DNA from: Gammaproteobacteria bacterium | GTDB lineage: Bacteria > Pseudomonadota > Gammaproteobacteria > S012-40 | Direction: 5' to 3' | DNA length: 32,738 nucleotides | Assembly: GCA_015491615.1 (NCBI GenBank) | Contig: WFVN01000138.1 | Coordinates: 1-32,738 of the forward strand | Part shown: positions 19,291 through 27,621 of the stretch, in pieces | Position numbering within the stretch: the first letter of the stretch is position 1 | Layout of the letters: every line of letters begins with the position of its first letter | Translations under genes and position numbers: made by a program | The notes under the pieces: generated by a model | Told to the model about the DNA's origin: nothing | What the model saw: only the letters and a program-made list of their open reading frames with translations | The model's database searches: none

Positions 19291-20352
19291 GTGGCACGCC
19301 TGGTCGTTTTGTTCGTCGCCGTTCTTCTGAGCGCCTGCGCCTCACGCCCCTCGATACCGATTTCAGCGCCGCCCGTCTATCCGCCACCGCCATCCGAGCC
19401 CCGTTTCGTGTACGACGGCACCCTGCGCACCAGCAGCGATTTCATCCGCCCCACCTTCGGCGACCGCTTGCGCGCCTTCGCTACCGGTAGCCGCGAGACG
19501 CCTTTCGGTCTCGCCAAGCCCTTCGCGGTCGCGGTACGCGCGGGGCGCATCTACGTGAGCGACACCCAGCAGCGGGCGGTGCTGCTGTTCGATCTTTCCG
19601 GCCAGCGGGTGGTAGTCATCGGCGAGCGGGGGGCGGGCACGCTGGTGAAGCCCATGGGCGTGGCTCTCTCCCACGATGGCCAGCGTCTGTTCGTGGCCGA
19701 CGTCACCGCCCGCCGGATCCAGGTCTTCGACGCAGAAGGGAAACACTTGGCCACCCTGGGACGCGACGCCGGCATGCGCCGCCCGGTGGGGTTGGCTCTT
19801 TCCCCCGACGACGCCCGCCTGTATGTGGTGGACGTGGGGGGCGTGGACACGGACCGCCACCGGGTGTGGGTATTCGACACCCGCAGCGGCAAGCTGCTGT
19901 TCCATTTCGGCCGCCGCGGCACCGCCCTGGGCGAGTTCAACCTGCCCATCCACGCCGCCACCGGCCCCGACGGCACCCTCTACGTGGTGGACGGGGGCAA
20001 CTTCCGCGTCCAGGCCTTCGACCCGGACGGACGCCCCCTGTTCGCCTTCGGCGCCCCCGGCCGGCGCTCGGGGCAGTTCTCCCGCCCCAAAGGGATCGCC
20101 ACCGATGGCGAGGGGCGCATCTACGTGGTGGACGCGGCCTTCGGCAACGTGCAGATCTTCGATGCCCGCGGGCGCCTGCTGATGCACCTGGGCGACCGGG
20201 CCACCAGCGGCGGCCCGGGGCGCTTCATGCTCCCCTCGGGCTGCACGGTGGACGAGGCCGGACGCCTGTTCGTGGTGGATCAGTTCTTCCGCAAAATCGA
20301 CGTCTTCCGCCCCGCCGCCCAGCCCCCGTGGGAGCGCCTGCCACTACGCTAA
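19291..20352 (+). CDS. NHL-repeat (6-bladed beta-propeller) lipoprotein
   Basis: GTG start VARLVVLFVAVLLSACAS with lipobox; repeats KPMGVALSHDGQRLFVADVTARRIQVFDAEGKHLATLG, LPIHAATGPDGTLYVVDGGNFRVQAFDPDG, RPKGIATDGEGRIYVVDAAFGNVQIFDARG. Confidence 0.88.
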   Translation: MARLVVLFVAVLLSACASRPSIPISAPPVYPPPPSEPRFVYDGTLRTSSDFIRPTFGDRLRAFATGSRETPFGLAKPFAVAVRAGRIYVSDTQQRAVLLFDLSGQRVVVIGERGAGTLVKPMGVALSHDGQRLFVADVTARRIQVFDAEGKHLATLGRDAGMRRPVGLALSPDDARLYVVDVGGVDTDRHRVWVFDTRSGKLLFHFGRRGTALGEFNLPIHAATGPDGTLYVVDGGNFRVQAFDPDGRPLFAFGAPGRRSGQFSRPKGIATDGEGRIYVVDAAFGNVQIFDARGRLLMHLGDRATSGGPGRFMLPSGCTVDEAGRLFVVDQFFRKIDVFRPAAQPPWERLPLR

Positions 20353-22803
20353 CCCGGGCGGGGAGAAACCCTCCTGCAGTTGCCTCTGAAACGCCTCGCC
20401 AGGCAGGGGTGGGCTGATGTAGTACCCCTGGATGGCGTCCACACCCATGGTTTTGAGCAATTCGGCGGCGCGCGCGTCCTCGACCCCTTCGGCGATCACC
20501 CGCAACCCCAGATCGTGGGCCATGTCGATGGTGGAGCGGACAATCACCCGGCTGTGCTCGTCCTGTACCAGGCCGACGATGAAGGAACGGTCGATCTTGA
20601 TCTCGTTCACCGGCATCTGCTTGAGATAGGAAAGGGAAGAGTAGCCGGTACCGAAATCGTCGATGGAGACGGTGAAACCACGTTGATTGAGGGCTTCGAG
20701 GATATGGCTGGCAGCGCGGACATCCTCCACCAGAGCCGTTTCGGTCACCTCCAGTTTGACGAAGCGAGGCGAGACACCGGCCGATTCCACCTGCCGCGCC
20801 ACATCCTCCGCCAGACTGGGACGTTGCAGATCGCGGGCGGAAAGGTTCAGCGCCAGACACAGACCATGGGAAAGAATGACCGGCGCGCATTCGGCCAGAA
20901 CCCGCTCCAACACCCAATCGGTGAGGGTGTGGATGAGACCGGTCTGTTCCGCCAGGGGAATGAACTCGGAAGGTTGCATGATGCCGTGTACCGGATGGTG
21001 CCAGCGCACCAGGGCCTCGCAGGCGGTGACCCGGGCCTGCTGGAAGGACCACACCGGCTGGTAGTGGAGCAACAGTTGTCCCTGACCGAGGGCCTCGCGC
21101 AGCTCTCCCATCACCGCCAACTGGCGGAGGTTGTGCTGGTCGCTCTCCGGGTCGTAGAGGGCATAACCCCGATTCTCCCGCTTGGCCATGTACATGGCCA
21201 CGTCGGCCCGCTGCAGGAGTACGCCGGCATCTCGCCCATGGTAGGGATACAGGGCGATGCCCATGCTACACCCTACCTGTAAGCGCTGGCCGTCGACGAC
21301 GAAAGGCTCCTCCAGGGCCTTCACCAGCTTGTTGGCGGTGTGCACCGCCTGACGCACGTCGGCTCCCGGCAGGAGGATGGCGAATTCGTCACCGCCCAGG
21401 CGAGCGACGGTGTCCGATTCGCGCAACAACAGGCGCAGGCGCTGGGCCACCTGCTGCAGGAGCTTGTCGCCCACCTGGTGGCCGAGGGTGTCGTTGACGA
21501 TCTTGAAGCGGTCTAGATCCATGAGACAGAGGGCAAAGCGACCCTTCTCCCGTTGCGCGGCACGCACGCACTGCTGCATGCGATCGAACAGGAGGGTGCG
21601 GTTGGGAAGATCCGTGAGAGCGTCGTGCAGGGCCTGGTAACGCAGCGCGGCCGTCTGCACCTTGCGACTGGTGATGTCGCGGGCCACGGCGATGTGATAA
21701 TCGGTGGAACCGAGACGGATACGACGCAGGGTCACCTCCATGGGAAAGACGGTACCGTTGCGACGGCGCCCGTACAGCTCATGCATCTCTTCTTCTTCGC
21801 CCTCGCCGCCCAGAAACAAACGACGCGCCGCTTCGCGATAAGGTTCGGGCACGAGCCGTTCCACCGGCTGCCCCACCAATTGCCCCGGCGGGTAACCGAA
21901 CACCCGTTCGCATGAGGCATTGGCGAGGCGCACCACCCCCTGCGGATCGACGAGGATGATGGCGTCGGCGACGTGGTCCATAACGGCGCGGGTACGGGCT
22001 TCGCTCACCCGCAGGGCCTCCTGCATCTGATTGAAGGCGACCGCCAACTCGCCAATCTCGTCCTTACGTTCGACGGGAATACGCACTTGGCGTCCGCCGC
22101 GGGCCACTTCGTCGATGGCCGCCCGCAGAATCCCCAAGGGGCGGATGACGTCGCGCCGCAGAGCCAGAAACAGAATCAACCCCAGGGCCAAAGCCAACGC
22201 CAGGGCGCCCACCCACAACTTGGTGCGCGTAGCCTGGATGCGCGCCTGCGTCTGGGCGGTGGAAACAGCGAGGTAAAAGACACCGCGTAGGGGCGCGTGA
22301 TCGTAACCATGGCAGGAAAAACAGGCGACATCGGCGCGAATGGGCGTCATCAGAGCGAGGACCCCGGGACGCGAGTCATCCAGCACCGTCTCACCACGCA
22401 GGGCCCGCTCCAACATGCCGGGAGAGACCAGATCTGGGTGACGGGCCGGACGTGGTTCCCGCTCGAACACTGGCCCGCCCAGATAGGCATTGACCTTTTC
22501 CACCGTGCGCAGATCGGTAAAGGCCTCGCTTCCGTCGCGGCGCAAGACTTCGATCTCCAGGATGCCGGCGACGCCGTGGAGCCGATCCAGCCATTCCCGC
22601 GCCAAAGTCCCGCTGCCGTTGAGCATGAGGGTCTTGAGGCTGGCCATGAGGGTCTGGGCGTGCACCTTGAGTTGCTCGGTATCGGCGCTGTGGATGGCGC
22701 GCGCCAGCTCCCGGTCCACCCACACGCCCACGCCCCCGAGGACGAGGAGGAGCACGCCGGCGAGAATGGCGGCGAGGCGCAGGCTGAGACTGTGCAGGTT
22801 CAT
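20344..22803 (-). CDS. Membrane GGDEF-EAL protein with CXXCH-containing periplasmic sensor, HAMP and PAS domains
   Basis: TM1 LAAILAGVLLLVLGGVGVWV, periplasmic ADVACFSCHGYDHAPLRGVFYLAV, TM2 LWVGALALALALGLILFLAL, HAMP, PAS (DHVADAIILVDPQGVV), RESDTVARLGGDEFAILL (I-site RxxD and GGDEF), EALVRWHHP, EVTETAL, DDFGTGYSSLSYL. Confidence 0.93.
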   Translation of the reverse strand: MNLHSLSLRLAAILAGVLLLVLGGVGVWVDRELARAIHSADTEQLKVHAQTLMASLKTLMLNGSGTLAREWLDRLHGVAGILEIEVLRRDGSEAFTDLRTVEKVNAYLGGPVFEREPRPARHPDLVSPGMLERALRGETVLDDSRPGVLALMTPIRADVACFSCHGYDHAPLRGVFYLAVSTAQTQARIQATRTKLWVGALALALALGLILFLALRRDVIRPLGILRAAIDEVARGGRQVRIPVERKDEIGELAVAFNQMQEALRVSEARTRAVMDHVADAIILVDPQGVVRLANASCERVFGYPPGQLVGQPVERLVPEPYREAARRLFLGGEGEEEEMHELYGRRRNGTVFPMEVTLRRIRLGSTDYHIAVARDITSRKVQTAALRYQALHDALTDLPNRTLLFDRMQQCVRAAQREKGRFALCLMDLDRFKIVNDTLGHQVGDKLLQQVAQRLRLLLRESDTVARLGGDEFAILLPGADVRQAVHTANKLVKALEEPFVVDGQRLQVGCSMGIALYPYHGRDAGVLLQRADVAMYMAKRENRGYALYDPESDQHNLRQLAVMGELREALGQGQLLLHYQPVWSFQQARVTACEALVRWHHPVHGIMQPSEFIPLAEQTGLIHTLTDWVLERVLAECAPVILSHGLCLALNLSARDLQRPSLAEDVARQVESAGVSPRFVKLEVTETALVEDVRAASHILEALNQRGFTVSIDDFGTGYSSLSYLKQMPVNEIKIDRSFIVGLVQDEHSRVIVRSTIDMAHDLGLRVIAEGVEDARAAELLKTMGVDAIQGYYISPPLPGEAFQRQLQEGFSPPGLA

Positions 22804-23028
22804 GGGGCTCCGGTATGACGGAAGAGTGTCTACTTTTCAGCAGGTTCCGCGCCAATCCTCCCTGACGGTCCTCGAAGCATTTAATCATCAGCCCGGCCGC
22901 GGGAAAAGGGCGAGATCCCTTCAGCGTCATACGAGCCTGGGGGAGCAATGTGATTCCAAGGTGAATGGCCCAGACCGGCATCTCATCGCCGTCTCCCGTT
23001 CGTCTCCGGCTTGGATCAAGAAGGAGCT

Positions 23029-24222
23029 TCAGGGGAGATGGAGACGGGTCACACCCCCGTAACTACCGATCCACAAGCTTCCGTCGGCGGCGCGCGACAT
23101 GGAAAACACGTTGTCGGCGAAGAGACCGTCCTTACGGGTGAGGACGACGAAGCCACGCCCGTCCTCGCGAAAGCGCGCGAGGCCGGCGCTGGTGCCGATC
23201 CACAGCGTGCCCTGGGAATCGATGTGAAGCATGAAGACATGGTTGGCCGGCAGACCGTCGCGGGTGGTGTAATTGGTCCAGCGCTGCCCGTCATAGCGCG
23301 CCAGACCACCACCCCAGGTACCTGCCCAGACGGTTCCATCGGCGGTCACCGCCAGGGAGACGATGTAGTTGGGATTGTAAGCAACCGTGACCCGCTCCAG
23401 CCCTTGCTCGTGTTTCTGTTGGGCATGGTGGCGCGAGGCGGCCCCAGGGTCGGATTTGAACTGGATGGCATCCTTGACCACCTCAAAGGGCGCTCCGACA
23501 CCTTCCTCGTGGGCCCAATGCTCCCAGCGACCCTCCTGATAACGGGCCACCCCACCCTCAGTGGCGAACCAGATGGCACCGTCGGGCCCCTTTTCCACCC
23601 CGTATACCCAGTCGTTGGGCAATCCCCCCTCGGTGTTGGCGACGTCGAAGGTCTCCCAGGCTCCCGGGTCACCCAAGCGAGCGCCACGTACCCGATTGGC
23701 GCCGGACCAAGTGGCGATCCACAGGTCGCCCCGGTCGTCCAACTGGGTATCGTACACGAACTGGTCGGCCAATCCGTGGGGGATGTTGTAGTTCGTCCAA
23801 CTGTCCTTTTCCGGATCGTATACCGACAAGCCACCGCCGTAAGTTCCCACCAGCAGAAGCCGGCCCAATTTACCAAGGTGGAAGACGCCGTTGGAAAGGA
23901 GGCTGCCACTGTCGATGTTGTAGAGACGATAATCGTCACGGCGGATATCGTAGCGGATGACCCCGCCGGAGGTGCCCACCCAAACGACATCGCCATCGGC
24001 GAGGATGGCCTTGACGTTGCGGTTGCCAACGCGGAAATGGCTGAAACGGGGCGGGCGACGGGCTCCTTGGTGTGGCTGGGCCTGGTCGACACCCGCTTCG
24101 GGGCCCCGGGCCTCCGGTGAAGTGGGACCCGTTTGCGCTTGACGCTGGCCCAACCAATACCCCCCTCCCGCCACGGCGACCAGGAGGGCTGCAACGAAAA
24201 AAAACCTGGGGCGGGAGGTCAT
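23029..24222 (-). CDS. Reg_prop (two-component-regulator-propeller-like) beta-propeller protein, membrane-anchored or secreted
   Basis: 397 aa; N-terminal hydrophobic segment FFFVAALLVAVAGGGYWLG; repeats DLWIATWSGANRV, AIWFATEGGVARY, TVWAGTWGGGLARYDGQRWTNYTTRDGLPANHV, TLWIGTSAGLARF; no kinase or receiver domain. Confidence 0.85.
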   Translation of the reverse strand: MTSRPRFFFVAALLVAVAGGGYWLGQRQAQTGPTSPEARGPEAGVDQAQPHQGARRPPRFSHFRVGNRNVKAILADGDVVWVGTSGGVIRYDIRRDDYRLYNIDSGSLLSNGVFHLGKLGRLLLVGTYGGGLSVYDPEKDSWTNYNIPHGLADQFVYDTQLDDRGDLWIATWSGANRVRGARLGDPGAWETFDVANTEGGLPNDWVYGVEKGPDGAIWFATEGGVARYQEGRWEHWAHEEGVGAPFEVVKDAIQFKSDPGAASRHHAQQKHEQGLERVTVAYNPNYIVSLAVTADGTVWAGTWGGGLARYDGQRWTNYTTRDGLPANHVFMLHIDSQGTLWIGTSAGLARFREDGRGFVVLTRKDGLFADNVFSMSRAADGSLWIGSYGGVTRLHLP

Positions 24223-24284
24223 GGACGGGCACCCAATATGCAGACGCCCGGCATTCTACCATCCCCGGGGAGAGGGGGCAGCCG

Positions 24285-25316
24285 TCACCACCCGATGCGC
24301 GCCACCAAGCCATTGAGACCGGCCCAGACCCCACCGTCCTGGGTCACGGCGAGGGCATACACGTCCCGCTGGGGCAGACCTGACACCCCATGCCAACGAC
24401 CGTCCTTTCGGTAGGCCAGTCCCCCGTCGGTGCCGGCCCACAAGCGCCCGTCGCCATCTACCGCCAAAGCATAGACGATATCGCCCGGCAAACCGTCGGC
24501 ACGGGTCTCGTTGCGGAAACGGCGGCCATCGAAACGGGAGACGCCACCGCCCCATGTCCCTACCCACACATGGCCGTCGCCGTCCACGGCGAGGGAGAAG
24601 ACGTAGTTGGGATTGAAACTGGGACGACCATCCACGCGCACGTTCAGGTCGTGGCGATTGCGTGTGCCAAGGCCGGTGTTGTCGCTGAAGGGGCGACCGT
24701 CACGGTTGGGGGCCCCCAGGCCGTCGGCGTGGGTCCAGGTACGCCAGGAGCGACCGTCGAAGGCGTTGAGACCGCCCTCGGTACCCACCCAGAGGACACC
24801 GCGCGGATCCACGGCGAGGGCATACACCCATTCGTTGATCAGTTCCTCCAGATAGGTCTCGAAACGGTCTTCGCCACGGCGCCAGCGGTTGAGCCCGGCC
24901 CAGGTACCGATCCATACGTCGCCAGCGCGGTCTTCCGCGAAGCTGTACACCCAGTAGTCGGCCAGTCCGTGGAGTGGGAAATAGGTCTTCCAGCGACCCT
25001 CGGCATAGCGAGACACCCCGCCCCCATTGGTGCCCAACCATACCTCGCCGCGGCTGTCCACGAAGGCGGCGAAGACATACTCGTTGGCCAGGGCGTTGTC
25101 GCGGGTGAACACCCCCAGGCGCTCGCCCGTGCGCAAATCCACCTGCATGGCCCCCACGGAAGTCCCCACCCAGAGTTGCTGGCGAGCGGAGTCCACTGCC
25201 AAGGCCCGCACTACCACGCCCTGCCCCACTTGGAAGGATTCGCGCACGGCGAAACCCGCCGCCTGGACGACGGCACAAAACGAGACGGAGAAGAAAAGAA
25301 ACAGACGTGCAATCAC
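24285..25316 (-). CDS. Reg_prop beta-propeller protein, secreted, paralogue of the downstream gene
   Basis: 343 aa; signal peptide MIARLFLFFSVSFCAVVQA; repeats EVWLGTNGGGVSRYAEGRWKTYFPLHGLADYWV, DVWIGTWAGLNRW, VLWVGTEGGLNAFDGRSWRTW, HVWVGTWGGGVSRFDGRRF. Confidence 0.87.
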   Translation of the reverse strand: MIARLFLFFSVSFCAVVQAAGFAVRESFQVGQGVVVRALAVDSARQQLWVGTSVGAMQVDLRTGERLGVFTRDNALANEYVFAAFVDSRGEVWLGTNGGGVSRYAEGRWKTYFPLHGLADYWVYSFAEDRAGDVWIGTWAGLNRWRRGEDRFETYLEELINEWVYALAVDPRGVLWVGTEGGLNAFDGRSWRTWTHADGLGAPNRDGRPFSDNTGLGTRNRHDLNVRVDGRPSFNPNYVFSLAVDGDGHVWVGTWGGGVSRFDGRRFRNETRADGLPGDIVYALAVDGDGRLWAGTDGGLAYRKDGRWHGVSGLPQRDVYALAVTQDGGVWAGLNGLVARIGW

Positions 25317-25609
25317 AGAAGACTGCGCAAATAGAGAACGACGTTCTCGATTTCCCGGTCGCTGAGGATGCCGGCGAACCCGGGCATCACCCCATTGCCC
25401 TGTCGGATCCGCTCGGCCAGGTCACGGTCGGTGGTGTTGAGGCGCTCACCGAGGGCAAAATTGGGCATGCCAGGCATCATCCCCTCCCCCGCCGGACCGT
25501 GACACCCCATGCAGTAACGATCGTACACCGTTTTTCCGGCAGCCACCGGGTCGTCGGCCCCAACGGCACCGGCGAAGGCAACGAAGAAGACCCAAACGGC
25601 TATCCTCAT
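25313..25609 (-). CDS. Small monoheme cytochrome c, periplasmic
   Basis: MRIAVWVFFVAFAGAVGADDPVAAGKTVYDRYCMGCHGPAGEGMMPGMPNFALGERL...NGVMPGFAGILSDREIENVVLYLRSLL; ATGA overlap with downstream propeller gene. Confidence 0.9.
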   Translation of the reverse strand: MRIAVWVFFVAFAGAVGADDPVAAGKTVYDRYCMGCHGPAGEGMMPGMPNFALGERLNTTDRDLAERIRQGNGVMPGFAGILSDREIENVVLYLRSLL

Positions 25610-25619
25610 GGGCACGGCT

Positions 25620-26438
25620 TCAGTCGATTCCCAACCGCAAACGGCGCTCGGTGAACCAGTCGTCGCCGATACCGATGTTGGGTTTGACATCCTGTACCTG
25701 AAAGAAAGAGGTATGGAAGGTCTGAACGTTCTGCACGAAGACCCGATCCCAAGCCCAGGCCTTCCCCACCTGTTGCCAGGTGAGGAGCTGACGCTTGAGG
25801 AACAAACCCTTACGGTCGTAATAATCCACCCGCGTCTTGACACACTGTTCCCAGTTTTCGGCCTTCTTGAACCAGTTGACCTTCTTGCTGTAGATGGAAT
25901 CGGGCTCTTTGGGCACGCTCTCCACGACGAAGAACTCTTCGCCTTTGCGGTCCCGTTCCAAACGCAGGAAACGGTGCTCGTCGTCGTCCAACCGGCGCAG
26001 GCTGATGTCTCCGTAGGTGAGATCGGATCCCAGGAAGCTGTCCCCCAGGTCGCGCACCGATACACGCCGGATCTTGCGCAGCACCGGCAGGTAGATCCAT
26101 TGATCGGCATTCTTCCCCGTTTCCGGCAGATAGGCCCAGCGCATGAAAGCGGCACCACGGGCATCCGGTGGATAGAGGGTGAAGAGAACCATCTTCTCCT
26201 GGATACCGTCCTTGCCCTTGTAGTCCTTCCACAGACGCAGGTAAACGGTGAGCTTTTCGTTGCCGGCCCGGTCCTTGAGGCGAATGGTAAGGCGCGATTG
26301 TTGATCGTCACCTGGGTGTTTGTAATCACAGCGAGCAACGATATCGCGGCCGTTCAGCGATATGCCAGCAGAGCTCTCCCCCTCCACTGCGAAGGCCGGG
26401 AGGGAAAGGAGCGCTGCGAGCAAAATCAGCCGTTTCAT
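25620..26438 (-). CDS. Outer membrane lipoprotein-sorting (LolA-like) protein
   Basis: 272 aa; signal peptide MKRLILLAALLSLPAFA; KMVLFTLYPPDARGAAFMRWAYLPETGKNADQWIYLPVLRKIRRVSVRDLGDSFLGSDLTYGDI typical of this family. Confidence 0.82.
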   Translation of the reverse strand: MKRLILLAALLSLPAFAVEGESSAGISLNGRDIVARCDYKHPGDDQQSRLTIRLKDRAGNEKLTVYLRLWKDYKGKDGIQEKMVLFTLYPPDARGAAFMRWAYLPETGKNADQWIYLPVLRKIRRVSVRDLGDSFLGSDLTYGDISLRRLDDDEHRFLRLERDRKGEEFFVVESVPKEPDSIYSKKVNWFKKAENWEQCVKTRVDYYDRKGLFLKRQLLTWQQVGKAWAWDRVFVQNVQTFHTSFFQVQDVKPNIGIGDDWFTERRLRLGID

Positions 26439-27469
26439 GTTGTCGCGCCCGGTTTCACCGCCTGGATGAGAGTGAAGGGGCTGGGCTCGGGGAGGGGTCG
26501 GTAGGCGATGTCGGTGAACCCGACGTCACGCACCATGTCGGCCACTTCCTTCACCGAGTAAGCCCGTCCGGCAGGGGTGTGGACCAACTGATTGAGCCCG
26601 ATGAGCACCGGGAGCAACGGCCCCGACTTCTCCTCATTGAGGAACTGTTCCTGCACCAGCAGCACCCCACCCGGATCCAGGGCCTCGTAAGATTTGCGGA
26701 TGATCTCGCGAATCACGTCCGGCCCTTCCTGGTTGATCATGGAGGACAGGAGCACCACGTCGTAGCCGCTGCCGAAAGGGTCTTCCAGGTAGTTGCCTTC
26801 CTTGGTGCTCACCCGCTCACCGGCGCGGTAATCGGCGATGATGTCGCGGGTGACCTCCAAGGTCTGGGGCAGGTCCATGACGTCGGCGGTCATGCCGAGA
26901 TTCCTCTCCGTCATGATGATAGAGAAGATGCCAGGTCCACCACCCACGTCCAACATCCGCTTTTTACCGGGCAGGGGGACTTCCTCGGCAAGGAGCTGTG
27001 CCTGCGGGATCCCCCGATAGAGCATACCCATGATGTACGTGCGGGTCTCCTCGGGGCCGTGCTCGTGTTGTTTCTCCACCACCGGGCGCCCTTCGATCAC
27101 CGCTTTCTTCAGACCGGTCCAGGCCTCCACCCAGGATTCGAACATGCTGACGATACCGCCCTGATAACGGGGACTGCCCCTCACCAGGAAGGTCTCCGCC
27201 AAGGGAGTGTTGGTGAAACACTCACCCTCCTTGCGCAGGAAGCCCTGACATACCGAGGCTATGAGGATCATCTCCAGGCCACGCGCATCGGCGCCTGTCT
27301 TCTCGGCCAGTTCTTCGGCCGTGGCCGGCCCTTCATGTAGCAGAGTGAACACGTCCAGGGCGTTGGCCACGTGGAATGCGAACGAGGGCCAATAAGCGGA
27401 AGCGGCTTCCATGACCGCCATAGGATTGAGGCCATCGTCTTTGGAGTCGTTCTGCCAATCTTTGTCCAT
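26435..27469 (-). CDS. SAM-dependent O-methyltransferase (plant OMT / acetylserotonin-type family)
   Basis: 344 aa; winged-helix-like N-part ATAEELAEKTGADARGLEMIL; KRMLDVGGGPGIFSIIMTERN; VVLLSSMINQEGPDVIREIIRKSYEALDPGGVLLVQEQFL; ATGA overlap with the next gene. Confidence 0.85.
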   Translation of the reverse strand: MDKDWQNDSKDDGLNPMAVMEAASAYWPSFAFHVANALDVFTLLHEGPATAEELAEKTGADARGLEMILIASVCQGFLRKEGECFTNTPLAETFLVRGSPRYQGGIVSMFESWVEAWTGLKKAVIEGRPVVEKQHEHGPEETRTYIMGMLYRGIPQAQLLAEEVPLPGKKRMLDVGGGPGIFSIIMTERNLGMTADVMDLPQTLEVTRDIIADYRAGERVSTKEGNYLEDPFGSGYDVVLLSSMINQEGPDVIREIIRKSYEALDPGGVLLVQEQFLNEEKSGPLLPVLIGLNQLVHTPAGRAYSVKEVADMVRDVGFTDIAYRPLPEPSPFTLIQAVKPGATT

Positions 27470-27567
27470 CGAAGTCCCTTGCTTGATATGAACGCCGCAC
27501 CGGCCGACGGATTCCTCCGACCGGATAACGGGAATCTTAAACGCGAAGCGGAAGGAGATAAAGGAAA

Positions 27568-27587
27568 GGGGGCGCCGAAGCGCCCCC
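27568..27587 (-). terminator. Rho-independent-like terminator downstream of the secreted Gly-rich protein gene
   Basis: GGGGGCGC-CGAA-GCGCCCCC perfect 8-bp stem, tetraloop; on the minus strand followed by TTTCCTTTATC; 34 nt past the stop codon of the 27622-28674 gene. Confidence 0.7.
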
Positions 27588-27621
27588 TCCCTTTTCTTCG
27601 GCTAGACAGCCTTGCCGTTGA

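Noticed and set aside
20344-20352. 9-nt convergent overlap between the NHL lipoprotein and GGDEF-EAL genes as a regulatory antisense element
   Set aside because: Short tail-to-tail overlaps are common in compact genomes; no extra structure seen.
25313-26338. 341-aa ORF as a single long cytochrome gene
   Set aside because: Only the C-terminal part from 25609 (MRIAVWVFFVAFAGAVGA...CMGCH) looks like protein; the N-terminal part is out-of-frame shadow of the LolA-like gene.
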